NCBI GenBank assembly: GCA_964460465.1
Contig: CAYWSB010000114.1
Coordinates: forward strand, 1 to 16,916
From: SLRI01 sp964460465
GTDB taxonomy: Bacteria; Pseudomonadota; Alphaproteobacteria; Geminicoccales; Geminicoccaceae
Length of the DNA stretch: 16,916 nucleotides
Direction: 5' to 3'
Shown here: positions 1 through 7,915 of the stretch, piece by piece
Layout: the number at the start of each line of letters is the position of its first letter
Numbering within the stretch: position 1 is the first letter of the stretch
Notes under the pieces: generated by a model
Told to the model about the DNA's origin: nothing
What the model saw: only the letters and a program-made list of their open reading frames with translations
Database searches by the model: none
Position numbers and translations under genes: made by a program

Positions 1-1
1 C

Positions 2-889
2 AGCGAGGACCCCGCCGCGGCGGCACCGGCCGCGCCGTCACCTGACCCGGCGACCGCGCCAGCGGCGGCCGCCGCGGCGATGAGCGTCGAGGCCATCGTC
101 CCGACTCCCCTGCCCGAGGCGCTGGCCGCCACCGGGACGGCTCCGCTCGAGGTGGCACCGACGCCCGCCGCGGTCGCCGGCCTGCCGCCGGGGGGCACCG
201 CCGCAAGCCTGCTGGCGCTGGCCGAGGCGGGTGACGCCGAGGCGCAGCTCCGGCTGGGCCAAGCCTATCTCGACGGCGACGGGGTGCCGCCCGACGATGC
301 GGCGGCGGCGCGCTGGCTGCGGGCGGCCGCCGACCAGGGCCAGCCGGCGGCGCAGCGCGAACTCGGCCTCCTGCACCTCGCCGGCCGCGGCGTGCCGGCC
401 GACGACGCGGCCGCGGCGCGGCTGATCCGGGCGGCCGCGGAGACCGGCGACGCCGAGGCGCAGAATGCCCTGGGCGGGCTCTACATCCAGGGCCGCGGTG
501 TGGCGCAGGACATGGTCCAGGCCGTGCGCTGGATCCGCGCCGGGGCGATGGGCGGCAGCGATGTGGCGCAGCACAATCTCGGGGCGCTCTACGCGGCCGG
601 GCAGGGTGTGGAGCAGGATGTCATCCAGGCTGGCCGCTGGTTCCGCGCCGCCGCCGACCAGGGCAACGGCGCCTCGCAGTTCTATCTGGGCGTCCTCTAC
701 GTCGAGGGGCGCGGCATCCAGCCGGATTGGATCCAGGCGTACAAATGGCTGAGCCTCGCCGCGGCCGCCGCCACCCAACACGTGCTGCGCGCCGACGCCA
801 CGACGATCCTCGAGGCCCTGGAAGGGGAGATGAGCGAGGCGGATCTCGCCGAGGCCAGGCGTCAGGCCCGGGACTGGCGTCCGCGCTGA
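2..889 (+). CDS. Sel1-repeat (TPR-like) protein, 5' end outside window
   Basis: The frame is open to the left edge with no stop, so the gene probably starts upstream. The ATG at 80 is internal or at best an alternative start. The first ~70 visible residues are Ala/Pro-rich and look like a low-complexity linker. They are followed by five tandem Sel1-like repeats of about 36 residues, each with the pattern A-x-x-x-L-G-x-x-Y-x-x-G-x-G-V then A-x-x-W-x-x-x-A-A. The last repeat passes into a short helical tail ending in Arg-rich residues. Sel1 repeats form alpha-solenoid scaffolds for protein-protein contacts, often in envelope or signalling complexes. No enzyme domain or signal peptide is visible in this part. 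The binding partner cannot be read from the sequence. The gene is convergent with the PAS-Crp regulator 33 bp away. Family call is firm; function is unknown. Confidence 0.88.
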   Translation, partial: SEDPAAAAPAAPSPDPATAPAAAAAAMSVEAIVPTPLPEALAATGTAPLEVAPTPAAVAGLPPGGTAASLLALAEAGDAEAQLRLGQAYLDGDGVPPDDAAAARWLRAAADQGQPAAQRELGLLHLAGRGVPADDAAAARLIRAAAETGDAEAQNALGGLYIQGRGVAQDMVQAVRWIRAGAMGGSDVAQHNLGALYAAGQGVEQDVIQAGRWFRAAADQGNGASQFYLGVLYVEGRGIQPDWIQAYKWLSLAAAAATQHVLRADATTILEALEGEMSEADLAEARRQARDWRPR

Positions 890-900
890 CCGGCGCCAGC

Positions 901-921
901 GGCGGCCGCCCGTGGCCCGCC
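901..921. terminator. weak GC hairpin between convergent genes
   Basis: The short gap between the two convergent genes contains GGCGG (901-905) facing CCGCC (917-921), with an inner GCC/GGC pair around a CGT loop. There is no T-tract on either side. In this GC background such a hairpin can arise by chance, so it is only a candidate bidirectional terminator. Confidence 0.2.
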
Positions 922-922
922 G

Positions 923-2557
923 TCAGCCGCCCCAGCTGCCGGACCCATCGAGATAGGCGGGATCGTACTCGGCGAGCTCGATCAGCCGCGGCTTGTCCTT
1001 GAAGGCGACGAAACCGCGCACGAAAGTCAAGAGATCCCGGTCGCGCAGCCGGCGGAGCAGCCGATTGACATGGACATTGGTCAGGCCCAACGCGTCGGCG
1101 ATCAGCTCCTGGGTGAGCGGGCAGCGATAGCCGCCGGGGTCGGCGAGCTGCACCGCCTCGAGGCGGTCGCCGAGCTCGAGCAGGAGATGCGCCAGCCGGG
1201 CCTCGGCACTGCGCCGGCCGATGCTGACCAGATGCTGCTCGGTGATCGCGGCATCGCGCGCAGCGGCCGCGCGCAACGCCATGGCGAGGCCGGTCGAGCC
1301 GTGCAGGATCTCGGCCAGGGCCGCCTGGTCGAGGGTGCAGAGCACGCAGTCGCTGGCCGTGGCATAGAGATGCGGCCCGCCGGCGGCGAGCGGGCCGCGG
1401 CCGATCAGATCGCCCGGCAAATGAAACCCGATGATCTGCCGGCGGCCGTCGGCGAAGAGATCATAGGAATAGACCCAGCCGCTCCCGATCAGCCAAGTGG
1501 CCGGCCCCTCGGTCGCGCCGATGCCGAGCAGCTCCTTGCCGGCGACGTAGCGGCTCTGCGCCTCGAGGCCGGCGAGCAGCGCCTGCGCCTCGCCGGACAG
1601 CCCGACGAGACCGGCGAGCTTGCGTTCCAGCGCACTCGTGCAGATTGGGATGAGGCCACGGTCGCGCTGCCGGCTGTCGAGCCGGGCGCTGATCCGGTCG
1701 AGCAGGAGGTCGCGGTCCGCGACCGTGCGCTGCGGTGTGGCCGGCCGCCGCTGGCGGCGGCCACCCGCATCTGGTGACGGTATGGGGGCGAGGGCAAGGG
1801 CGGCGCAGGCAATGCCGACGACCGCACCCGTACTGTTGCGCAGCGGCTCGATATGCAGGTCGTATTCCTGCGTGCGGCCGCCGAGCGGCACCGTCACCTC
1901 GACCTGCAGCGCACGGCCGGTGGTCAGCACCTGCCGCTTCAAGGCGGCGATCGGCGCGCCGAGCTTGGGTCCCATGATCTCGACGTCGTCGCGGCCGAGC
2001 AGGCGGTAGGCCTCATAGCCCATGGGCGGATTGTGGATCCAGGTGTAGCGCAGGTTGCGGTCCTGCTCGAAGATGACGACCGCGGTGTTCGCCAGGGCCG
2101 CCTCGAAGCGCCGCCAGCCCTGCTCCAGCGCCTGGGCCCGCTCCTCGCGCTCGGTGACGTCGAGCATCACCCCCAGAAGACGCTGCGCCCGACCGGTGGC
2201 GTCGCGAAAGATCGTGCCGCGCAGCTCCAGCCAGCGGGAATCGCCGTCCGGCAGGCGAAAGCGGTGGCATCGCCGGAAGAAGCCCGTCAGCGGGTCGGCG
2301 AGGATCTCGTCGCGCAGGCTCGGGACCGGGCCGGGATCGTCCGGCTGCCGAAGCGCCTCGATGTGGTCGAGGATCACCAGCCCGGTCGAGGGCAGGCCGA
2401 GCAGGTGCCGGGACCACGCCGAGAGGGCCACGGAGCCACTCGCGAGATCGACCTCCCAGTCGCCCACCTGTGCCGCCGCGAGAGCCGCCGCGAGGCGCTG
2501 CGACATCCCGGCCCGACCGCTGCCCTCGGTCACGGCATGGTTGTCTTTAGAGTCCAT
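923..2557 (-). CDS. PAS-PAS-Crp/Fnr fusion transcriptional regulator
   Basis: Numbered from the ATG at 2557 (544 aa), two PAS domains lie at about residues 23-136 (ending LDVTERE) and 148-256 (containing the RYTWIHNPP segment typical of bacterial PAS sensors). A linker then leads to a cyclic-nucleotide-binding-like beta-roll at about 326-426 and a Crp-type winged helix-turn-helix at about 446-526, with recognition helix NVHVNRLLRRLR. The Crp/Fnr half predicts a DNA-binding activator or repressor. The PAS pair predicts an added sensory input, perhaps redox, light or a small ligand. No Fnr-type N-terminal cysteine cluster is visible; a CxxC pair lies inside the beta-roll. The frame can be extended to a GTG at 2674, but that DNA has intergenic-like composition and no Shine-Dalgarno. 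An ATG at 2506 is a further alternative. Target genes are unknown; the neighbouring Fnr-type box is a candidate. Confidence 0.85.
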   Translation of the reverse strand: MDSKDNHAVTEGSGRAGMSQRLAAALAAAQVGDWEVDLASGSVALSAWSRHLLGLPSTGLVILDHIEALRQPDDPGPVPSLRDEILADPLTGFFRRCHRFRLPDGDSRWLELRGTIFRDATGRAQRLLGVMLDVTEREERAQALEQGWRRFEAALANTAVVIFEQDRNLRYTWIHNPPMGYEAYRLLGRDDVEIMGPKLGAPIAALKRQVLTTGRALQVEVTVPLGGRTQEYDLHIEPLRNSTGAVVGIACAALALAPIPSPDAGGRRQRRPATPQRTVADRDLLLDRISARLDSRQRDRGLIPICTSALERKLAGLVGLSGEAQALLAGLEAQSRYVAGKELLGIGATEGPATWLIGSGWVYSYDLFADGRRQIIGFHLPGDLIGRGPLAAGGPHLYATASDCVLCTLDQAALAEILHGSTGLAMALRAAAARDAAITEQHLVSIGRRSAEARLAHLLLELGDRLEAVQLADPGGYRCPLTQELIADALGLTNVHVNRLLRRLRDRDLLTFVRGFVAFKDKPRLIELAEYDPAYLDGSGSWGG

Positions 2558-2586
2558 CCCATTTGCGCCTGCCAAGGTCCAATGGT

Positions 2587-2660
2587 CATCAAGATCGACT
2601 GATGCAATGCGGCGAGACGAAGATCGTGGGCTCGTCGACGGAACATCAACGAAGCTGATG
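2587..2660. promoter_or_regulatory. two related CATCA...TGATG inverted repeats upstream of the PAS-Crp gene
   Basis: CATCAAGATCGACTGATG (2587-2604) and CATCAACGAAGCTGATG (2644-2660) share the ends CATCAA and CTGATG and lie 57 bp apart. They sit directly upstream of the regulator start at 2557. This 251-bp gap (2558-2808) holds no gene I can support. Autoregulatory operators are possible. The sites are short and their spacers differ by one base, so this is tentative. Confidence 0.3.
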
Positions 2661-2793
2661 CGATTTGGACCCACTCGACGCTACACCAAGCGGCGCGGTG
2701 ATGCCAGCCGATTGATGACAGCGAGCGCTGCCGCCGCGCCTTCTGCAAGGGCGGCCGACGTCTGGGGCACTCCCGTACGCGCAGCGTCAGCGC

Positions 2794-2821
2794 GTCATTC
2801 GTGGCCCGTCATTCGTGGCCC
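2794..2821. repeat. 14-bp perfect tandem duplication at the 3' end of the sigma-like gene
   Basis: GTCATTCGTGGCCC occurs twice back to back at 2794-2807 and 2808-2821. The copy nearer the coding sequence encodes the last residues (GHE) and the TGA stop of the sigma-like gene; the other lies just downstream. It looks like a replication-slippage duplication that left the protein end unchanged. Confidence 0.9.
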
Positions 2822-3708
2822 GTGCTGGCGGGCTGGTCCGAGCAGGAATAGGCGACGAACATCAGCCGCAGCCAGCTGGTCCGGGACAACCGGCCCGACG
2901 GCCCATGCCCGCCCTCGCCGAGGCCGCCGCTCGCCCCCGCCGGCCCGGCGACCAGCGCGGCGAAGCTGCGGCGGTCGGCCGGCTCGGCCGCTTCCTGCCT
3001 GAGCGCCCTGAAGAGCGCATCGTTGAGCCGGCGGGCGAAGCCGTGCCGGTCGTCGACGAGGTCGACCGCCGGACGGCTGGCCGAGCTGCCAGCACCGATC
3101 GGCCGGCTGGGATCCTTGCGCCACGGGCGCGACGGCGCCGCGGGCCGCCGCGGACCGGCGGGGCGCACAGTCGGGACCGAGCGGCGCTGCGCCATGTCGA
3201 GCCGGGCCAGCAGGGCGGCACGCGCATGGCGCACCATCCGGCAGGCCTGCTCGGTGCCGCACTCCAGGATAGCCGCGAGGTCGGCCGGCGCGCAGTAGGC
3301 CCCGTCGGCGAGCACCAGCGCCTCGCGCTGCCGGTCCGGCAGCCCGAGCAGGGCTTCGTGCAGCCGCCGCCACGTGGCGTTGGCGCCGCGCGCCGGCGGG
3401 TCGGCCACCGTCGCCGCTGCCTCGTCCCCGTCGCGGGCCGCATGAAGCGCCCGCTGCAGGCCGAGCAGCCAGGGACGCACATCGGCTGCCGGCACGCGAT
3501 CGATGGGCTCGCCCAGCGCCCGCTGCAGGGTCGCCTTCGCCAGCGCATCGGCCTCGGCCTGCACCGGGCAGCGCACCCTCGCAATCGCCCGCACCAATGG
3601 CAGCTGGGCAAGGATTTCGCAGGCGAGATGACGGTGCCCGTCGACATCACCGGGGAGCAGCGCCGCGGCCCCGGCCAGCCGCTCGACCTCGGGGTGAAAT
3701 GCACTCAT
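2809..3708 (-). CDS. sigma-70/ECF-like protein with long C-terminal extension
   Basis: The ATG at 3708 is preceded by GGAGGA at a suitable distance, so I prefer it to the longer frame from 3747. The 299-aa product has a divergent sigma-region-2-like helical segment (about 25-95). A clearer region-4-like segment follows (about 114-170), with the LPDRQREALVLADG core and a following helix-turn-helix, as in ECF sigma factors. Residues 171-299 are a Pro/Ser/Arg-rich, largely disordered tail of unknown role. ECF factors are normally under about 200 aa, so this is unusually long. No anti-sigma gene is adjacent. The next gene downstream on the same strand is the PAS-Crp regulator, and an FNR-type box lies upstream. 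It may be a true sigma factor or a region-4 regulator that has lost core binding. The family call is moderate. Confidence 0.7.
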   Translation of the reverse strand: MSAFHPEVERLAGAAALLPGDVDGHRHLACEILAQLPLVRAIARVRCPVQAEADALAKATLQRALGEPIDRVPAADVRPWLLGLQRALHAARDGDEAAATVADPPARGANATWRRLHEALLGLPDRQREALVLADGAYCAPADLAAILECGTEQACRMVRHARAALLARLDMAQRRSVPTVRPAGPRRPAAPSRPWRKDPSRPIGAGSSASRPAVDLVDDRHGFARRLNDALFRALRQEAAEPADRRSFAALVAGPAGASGGLGEGGHGPSGRLSRTSWLRLMFVAYSCSDQPASTGHE

Positions 3709-3784
3709 TTCGCGATTTTCCTCCCTGCTGCCGCTGCCCGCCGGCACGCGAAGTGCGGGACAAGCCCGTCTGTCGCGCAGGCAT

Positions 3785-3824
3785 ACTGTAGCGCCACGAG
3801 ACTGATCACATTGACCAGGATCAA
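3785..3824 (-). promoter_or_regulatory. FNR/DNR-type box with candidate -10 for the sigma-like gene
   Basis: TTGACCAGGATCAA at 3811-3824 matches the FNR/DNR consensus TTGAT-N4-ATCAA at 9 of 10 fixed positions and is a 4-6-4 perfect palindrome. On the minus strand a TACAGT hexamer (3790-3785) lies with its centre 30 bp from the box centre. That is close to the geometry of a class II promoter, where the box is near -41. The sigma-like gene starts 77 bp further on. The only other adjacent gene, hutU, ends here rather than starts. A role in low-oxygen or nitric-oxide control is inferred. Confidence 0.6.
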
Positions 3825-3841
3825 TGTTACTTCAGGTTATC

Positions 3842-3859
3842 GCGGGCTTGCGGGCCCGC
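3842..3859. terminator. candidate hairpin downstream of hutU
   Basis: GCGGGC (3842-3847) and GCCCGC (3854-3859) can pair around a 6-nt loop about 60 bp past the hutU stop, between hutU and the promoter of the sigma-like gene. There is no U-tract, so termination is uncertain. The rest of 3709-3921 holds only the FNR-type promoter. Confidence 0.25.
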
Positions 3860-3921
3860 CGGCATTCAACCAGGATTTGCCAAGTCTGGCGGTCTGCCGA
3901 TCCTCGTCGGTCTCTTCTGCC

Positions 3922-5592
3922 CTACCCGCGGAGCGACGGCAGCTTCAGCCCCATCTCCGTGGCGCACGCGATCGCCCCGTCGTAGCCGGCATCGGCGTGG
4001 CGCATGACGCCGGTGGCGGGGTCGTTCCACAAGGTTCGCTCGAGACGCTTGGCAGCGGCGTCGGTGCCGTCGGCGACGATGACCATCCCGGCGTGCTGGG
4101 AGAAGCCCATGCCGACGCCGCCGCCGTGGTGCAGCGAGACCCAGGTGGCGCCCGAGGCGGTGTTGAGCAGCGCGTTGAGGAGCGGCCAGTCGGAGACGGC
4201 ATCCGAGCCGTCCTTCATGGCCTCGGTCTCGCGGTTGGGGGAGGCGACCGAGCCCGAGTCCAGGTGGTCGCGGCCGATGACGACGGGGGCGTCGAGCTCG
4301 CCGGATTTGACCATCTCGTTGAAGGCCATGCCGAGCTTGTGGCGAAGGCCGAGGCCGACCCAGCAGATGCGGGCGGGGAGGCCCTGGAACTTGATGCGCT
4401 CCCTGGCCATGTCGAGCCAGTTGTGCAGATGCTTGTCGTCCGGGATCAGCTCCTTCACCTTCCTGTCGGTCTTGTAGATGTCATCGGGATTGCCGGAGAG
4501 GGCGGCCCAGCGGAACGGCCCGATGCCGCGACAGAAGAGCGGGCGGATATAGGCGGGGACGAAGCCCGGGAACGCGAAGGCGCCGTCGAGGCCCTCGTCC
4601 TGCGCCATCTGGCGGATGTTGTTGCCGTAGTCGAGGGTCGGGATGCCCTGGTGGTGGAAGTCGAGCATCGCCTGAACCTGCAGCACCATGCTCTGCTTCG
4701 CGGCCTTGGCGACGGAGTCCGGGTCCTTTTCCTGGCGGTCGAACCATTGGTCCAGGGTCCAGCCAGCCGGCAGGTAGCCGTGCAGCGGATCGTGGGCCGA
4801 GGTCTGGTCGGTGACGGCGTCGGGCTTGACCCCGCGCCTGACGAGTTCCGGGAAGATCTCGGCGGCGTTGCCGAGGAGGCCGACGGACAGGGGCTTCTTC
4901 TGTCGGGTCGACCGCTCGATGAGCTCCAGCGCCTCGTCGAGATTCTCGGACGCCACGTCGAGATAGCCGGTCTTGAGCCGCATCTCGATCCTGGACGGCT
5001 GGCATTCGACGGCGAGCATGGAGGCGCCCGCCATGGTGGCGGCCAGTGGCTGCGCCCCGCCCATGCCGCCGAGGCCGCCGGTCAGGATCCAGCGGCCCTC
5101 CAGATGGCCGCCGTAGTGCCGCCGCCCGACCTCGACGAAGGTCTCGTACGTGCCCTGCACGATGCCTTGGCTGCCGATATAGATCCAGGAGCCGGCGGTC
5201 ATCTGGCCGTACATCATGAGCCCGAGCTTATCGAGCTTGTTGAAATGGTCCCAGTCGGCCCAGTGCGGCACGAGATTGGAATTGGCGATCAGCACGCGCG
5301 GCGCGTCGGCATGGGTTTTGAAGATGCCGACCGGCTTGCCGGACTGGACCAGGAGCGTCTCGTCGTCCTCGAGCTGCTCGAGCGAGGCGACGATCCGGTC
5401 GAAGCTCTGCCAGTCGCGGGCGGCGCGGCCGATGCCGCCATAGACCACCAGCGCCTCGGGGTGCTCGGCCACCTCGGGGTCGAGATTGTTCATGAGCATG
5501 CGCAAGGGGGCTTCGGTGAGCCAGGACTTGGCCCGGAGCGTGGCGCCGGTCGGCGACTTGATCTTGCGGCTGTTGTCGAGGCGGCCGGTCAT
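3922..5592 (-). CDS. hutU: urocanate hydratase (urocanase)
   Basis: Second step of histidine degradation in the cytosol: urocanate plus water gives 4-imidazolone-5-propionate, using tightly bound NAD+. The 556-aa product is full length for the family. The glycine-rich NAD-binding stretch TGGLGGMGGAQ is at about 171-181 and the CRGIGPFRW segment at 354-362. Cys410 in PARICW corresponds in position to the catalytic Cys410 of the Pseudomonas putida enzyme. The conserved C-terminal block around SLHHGGGVGMGFSQH is intact. The ATG overlaps the hutG stop in an ATGA, so translation is probably coupled. It is the last gene of the minus-strand hut unit. Identification is very secure. Confidence 0.98.
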   Translation of the reverse strand: MTGRLDNSRKIKSPTGATLRAKSWLTEAPLRMLMNNLDPEVAEHPEALVVYGGIGRAARDWQSFDRIVASLEQLEDDETLLVQSGKPVGIFKTHADAPRVLIANSNLVPHWADWDHFNKLDKLGLMMYGQMTAGSWIYIGSQGIVQGTYETFVEVGRRHYGGHLEGRWILTGGLGGMGGAQPLAATMAGASMLAVECQPSRIEMRLKTGYLDVASENLDEALELIERSTRQKKPLSVGLLGNAAEIFPELVRRGVKPDAVTDQTSAHDPLHGYLPAGWTLDQWFDRQEKDPDSVAKAAKQSMVLQVQAMLDFHHQGIPTLDYGNNIRQMAQDEGLDGAFAFPGFVPAYIRPLFCRGIGPFRWAALSGNPDDIYKTDRKVKELIPDDKHLHNWLDMARERIKFQGLPARICWVGLGLRHKLGMAFNEMVKSGELDAPVVIGRDHLDSGSVASPNRETEAMKDGSDAVSDWPLLNALLNTASGATWVSLHHGGGVGMGFSQHAGMVIVADGTDAAAKRLERTLWNDPATGVMRHADAGYDGAIACATEMGLKLPSLRG

Positions 5593-6380
5593 GGCTTCTC
5601 TCCGAAAACCAGCATGGTTTCGAGCAGGGTCAGGAGCGTCGGCTGCAGCGCCTGGGCCTTGTCGTGGTCGTAGGCGTAGGGCGGGTCCTCGTGCATGTAG
5701 GCGTGCTGCGCCAGCTCCATCTGCACGGCGTGGACGCCGGCGGCAGGGTCGCCGTAGTGGCGGGTGATCCAGCCGCCCTTGAAGCGGCCGTTGGTGACGT
5801 GGGTATGGGGGCTCCTGGCCATGGCGGCTTCCAGCGCCTGTTGCAGCGCCGCGGCACAGGACTTGCCGTCGTTGGTGCCGAGGTTGAGGGTGGGAAGCTC
5901 GCCCTCGAACAGGCGGGGGACGCGGCTCCGGATCGAATGGCAGTCGTAGAGGAGGGCGTAGCCGTGCGCGGCCTTCACCCGCTCGATCTGTGCCGCCAGG
6001 GCCTGGTGGTAGGCGTCGAAGCAGGTCCGGCGGCGCTCCTCGATCTCGGCCGCGTCGGGCTCCTGGCCCTCCAGATAGAGCGGGTCCCCCGCGAAGGTGG
6101 TGGTGGGGACGAGCCCGGTCGTGGCCTTGCCCGGATAGAGCGAGGCGCCCGAGGGGTCGCGGTTCACGTCGATGACGTAGCGGGAGAAGACGGCCTGGAC
6201 GGTGGTCGCCGGCAGGTTCTCCGCGAAGGCGTAGAGCCGGTCGACGTGCCAGTCGGTGTCCGGCAGCGCGCGGCCGAGCTCGGTCAGCCGGCGGCGCAGC
6301 CCGTCGGGCAGCTCCGTGCCGCTGTGCGGCAGGCTGAGGACGAGCGCGCTGGCGTGCTCCTCCACGCGGACGGTGGTCAT
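5589..6380 (-). CDS. hutG: N-formylglutamate deformylase
   Basis: Last step of the five-step histidine route: N-formyl-L-glutamate is hydrolysed to glutamate and formate. The 263-aa product carries the N-formylglutamate amidohydrolase motifs LPHSGTELP near the N-terminus, DTDWHVDRLY, VIDVNRDPSG, LYDCHSIRS, then FKGGWITRHYGDP and HAVQMELAQHAYM. The metal-binding and catalytic His/Asp/Glu residues lie in these blocks. It is this family and not the arginase-like formiminoglutamase that shares the HutG name, which fits the presence of hutF in the locus. Its start overlaps the hutH stop (ATGA) and its stop overlaps the hutU start (ATGA). Confidence 0.96.
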   Translation of the reverse strand: MTTVRVEEHASALVLSLPHSGTELPDGLRRRLTELGRALPDTDWHVDRLYAFAENLPATTVQAVFSRYVIDVNRDPSGASLYPGKATTGLVPTTTFAGDPLYLEGQEPDAAEIEERRRTCFDAYHQALAAQIERVKAAHGYALLYDCHSIRSRVPRLFEGELPTLNLGTNDGKSCAAALQQALEAAMARSPHTHVTNGRFKGGWITRHYGDPAAGVHAVQMELAQHAYMHEDPPYAYDHDKAQALQPTLLTLLETMLVFGEKP

Positions 6381-7915
6381 GGCACGGTCTCCAGGCCGGG
6401 GAGGATGTCGTGGTTCTGGGCGACGATGCTGCCGGCGGCGACGAGGGCTCGGGCGGCTTCGATGTCGGGGGCGAAGAAGCGGTCGGTGGTGTAGGTCGCG
6501 ACCTCGGCGCGCAGAGCCCGGTGGGGTTCCTGGAGGCGGGGCGAGGTCAGGACGGGGGCGTGGACGTCGAGCCCCTGGCCGGCCGCGAGCAGCTCGATCG
6601 CGAGGATGGCCTCGAGGTCGTCGGCCATGGCGAAGAGCCGGCGGGCGGCGTGGGTCGCCATCGAGACGTGGTCCTCCTGGTTGGCCGAGGTAGGCAGACT
6701 GTCGACGCTGGCCGGCATGGCGCGCTGCTTGATCTCGCAGGCCAGGGCCGCGGCCGTGACATGGGCGATCATGAAGCCGGAGTTGAGGCCGGGGTCCTCG
6801 ACCAGGAAGGGCGGCAGGCCGGAGATCGAGCCGTCGGTGAGCATGGCGATGCGGCGCTCGGCCATGGCGGCGATCTCCGAGGTCGCAATCGCGATCTGGT
6901 CGGCGGCGAGGGCGATGGGCTCGGCGTGGAAATTGCCGCCACTCAGGACATCACCCTCCTCGGCGAAGACCAGCGGGTTATCGCTCACGGCGTTGGCCTC
7001 GGTGAGGATAACCGAGCATGCCATGCGGAGCTGGTCGAGAACGGCCCCCATGACCTGCGGCTGGCAGCGCAGGCTGTACGGGTCCTGGACCTTGCCGCAG
7101 TCGAGGTGGCTTTCGCGGATGGCGCTGCCCTCGACGAGGTGACGGAAGCTGGCGGCGACCTCGATCTGGCCCTTGTGGCCACGAATGGCGTGGATGCGGG
7201 CATCGAAGGGAGCATCGGAGCCCCTGGCGGCGTCGACGCTCATCGCCCCGGTGACGAGGGCCGTCTGGAACAGGCGCTCGACGCGGATGAGGGCGGCGAG
7301 CGCCAGGGAGGTCGAGACCTGGGTCCCGTTGAGGAGCGCCAGGCCCTCCTTGGGGTGGAGGGTGACAGGGGCGAGGCCGGCCCGGGCCAGCGCCTCGGCG
7401 GCCGTGAGCGTCTGGCCGTCGAGGCGGGCGTCGCCCACGCCGAGCATGGCGGCCGTCATGTGGGCCAAGGGTGCGAGGTCGCCGGAAGCGCCGACGGAGC
7501 CCTTCTCGGGGATGATGGGGAGGACGCCCCGCTCGAGCATGGCCATGAGCTGGTCGAGCGTGGCTTCGGTGATGCCGGAATAGCCGCGCGCGAGGCTCGC
7601 CGCCTTCATCGCCATGACGAGGCGGGTGATCGCGGCGGCGAGTGGCGCACCGGTACCAGTGGCGTGCGAGAGGACGAGATTCTGCTGCAGCGTCTCCAGG
7701 TCGGCCTTGGCGATGTGCGTGGAGGCGAGCTTGCCGAAGCCGGTGTTGACGCCGTAGACGACCCGCTCCTCGGCGACGATCGCCTGGATCGCGGCCGCAC
7801 TCTTGCGGATGGCCGGGCGGCAGGCGGCATCGAGGCCGACGGCGGCGCCGTCGAGAATGGCGCGCCAGTCGGCGAGCGTGGCCGCACCCGGCCGGAGGGT
7901 CACCATTTCCGCCAT
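6377..7915 (-). CDS. hutH: histidine ammonia-lyase (histidase)
   Basis: Committed first step of the pathway: L-histidine gives trans-urocanate and ammonia. The 512-aa product has the signature GSVGASGDLAPLAHM. Ala143-Ser144-Gly145 of this motif cyclise to the MIO electrophile. The N-terminal VYGVNTGFG loop supplies the catalytic tyrosine (about residue 54). The QEDHVSM segment of the aromatic ammonia-lyase fold is also present. The ATG at 7915 follows GGGAGGG by a few bases. An ATG three codons in is a possible alternative. Its start overlaps the hutI 3' end by 16 bp and its stop overlaps the hutG start by 4 bp, consistent with a single transcript. Confidence 0.98.
   Translation of the reverse strand: MAEMVTLRPGAATLADWRAILDGAAVGLDAACRPAIRKSAAAIQAIVAEERVVYGVNTGFGKLASTHIAKADLETLQQNLVLSHATGTGAPLAAAITRLVMAMKAASLARGYSGITEATLDQLMAMLERGVLPIIPEKGSVGASGDLAPLAHMTAAMLGVGDARLDGQTLTAAEALARAGLAPVTLHPKEGLALLNGTQVSTSLALAALIRVERLFQTALVTGAMSVDAARGSDAPFDARIHAIRGHKGQIEVAASFRHLVEGSAIRESHLDCGKVQDPYSLRCQPQVMGAVLDQLRMACSVILTEANAVSDNPLVFAEEGDVLSGGNFHAEPIALAADQIAIATSEIAAMAERRIAMLTDGSISGLPPFLVEDPGLNSGFMIAHVTAAALACEIKQRAMPASVDSLPTSANQEDHVSMATHAARRLFAMADDLEAILAIELLAAGQGLDVHAPVLTSPRLQEPHRALRAEVATYTTDRFFAPDIEAARALVAAGSIVAQNHDILPGLETVP

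Noticed and set aside
80..82. ATG at 80 as the true start of the Sel1 protein
   Set aside because: The frame is open to the window edge and no Shine-Dalgarno precedes this ATG, so the gene more likely begins upstream.
2815..5673. 952-residue open frame on the plus strand
   Set aside because: It runs antisense through the sigma-like gene and hutU, has no recognisable domain, and is the kind of shadow frame that high third-position GC creates.
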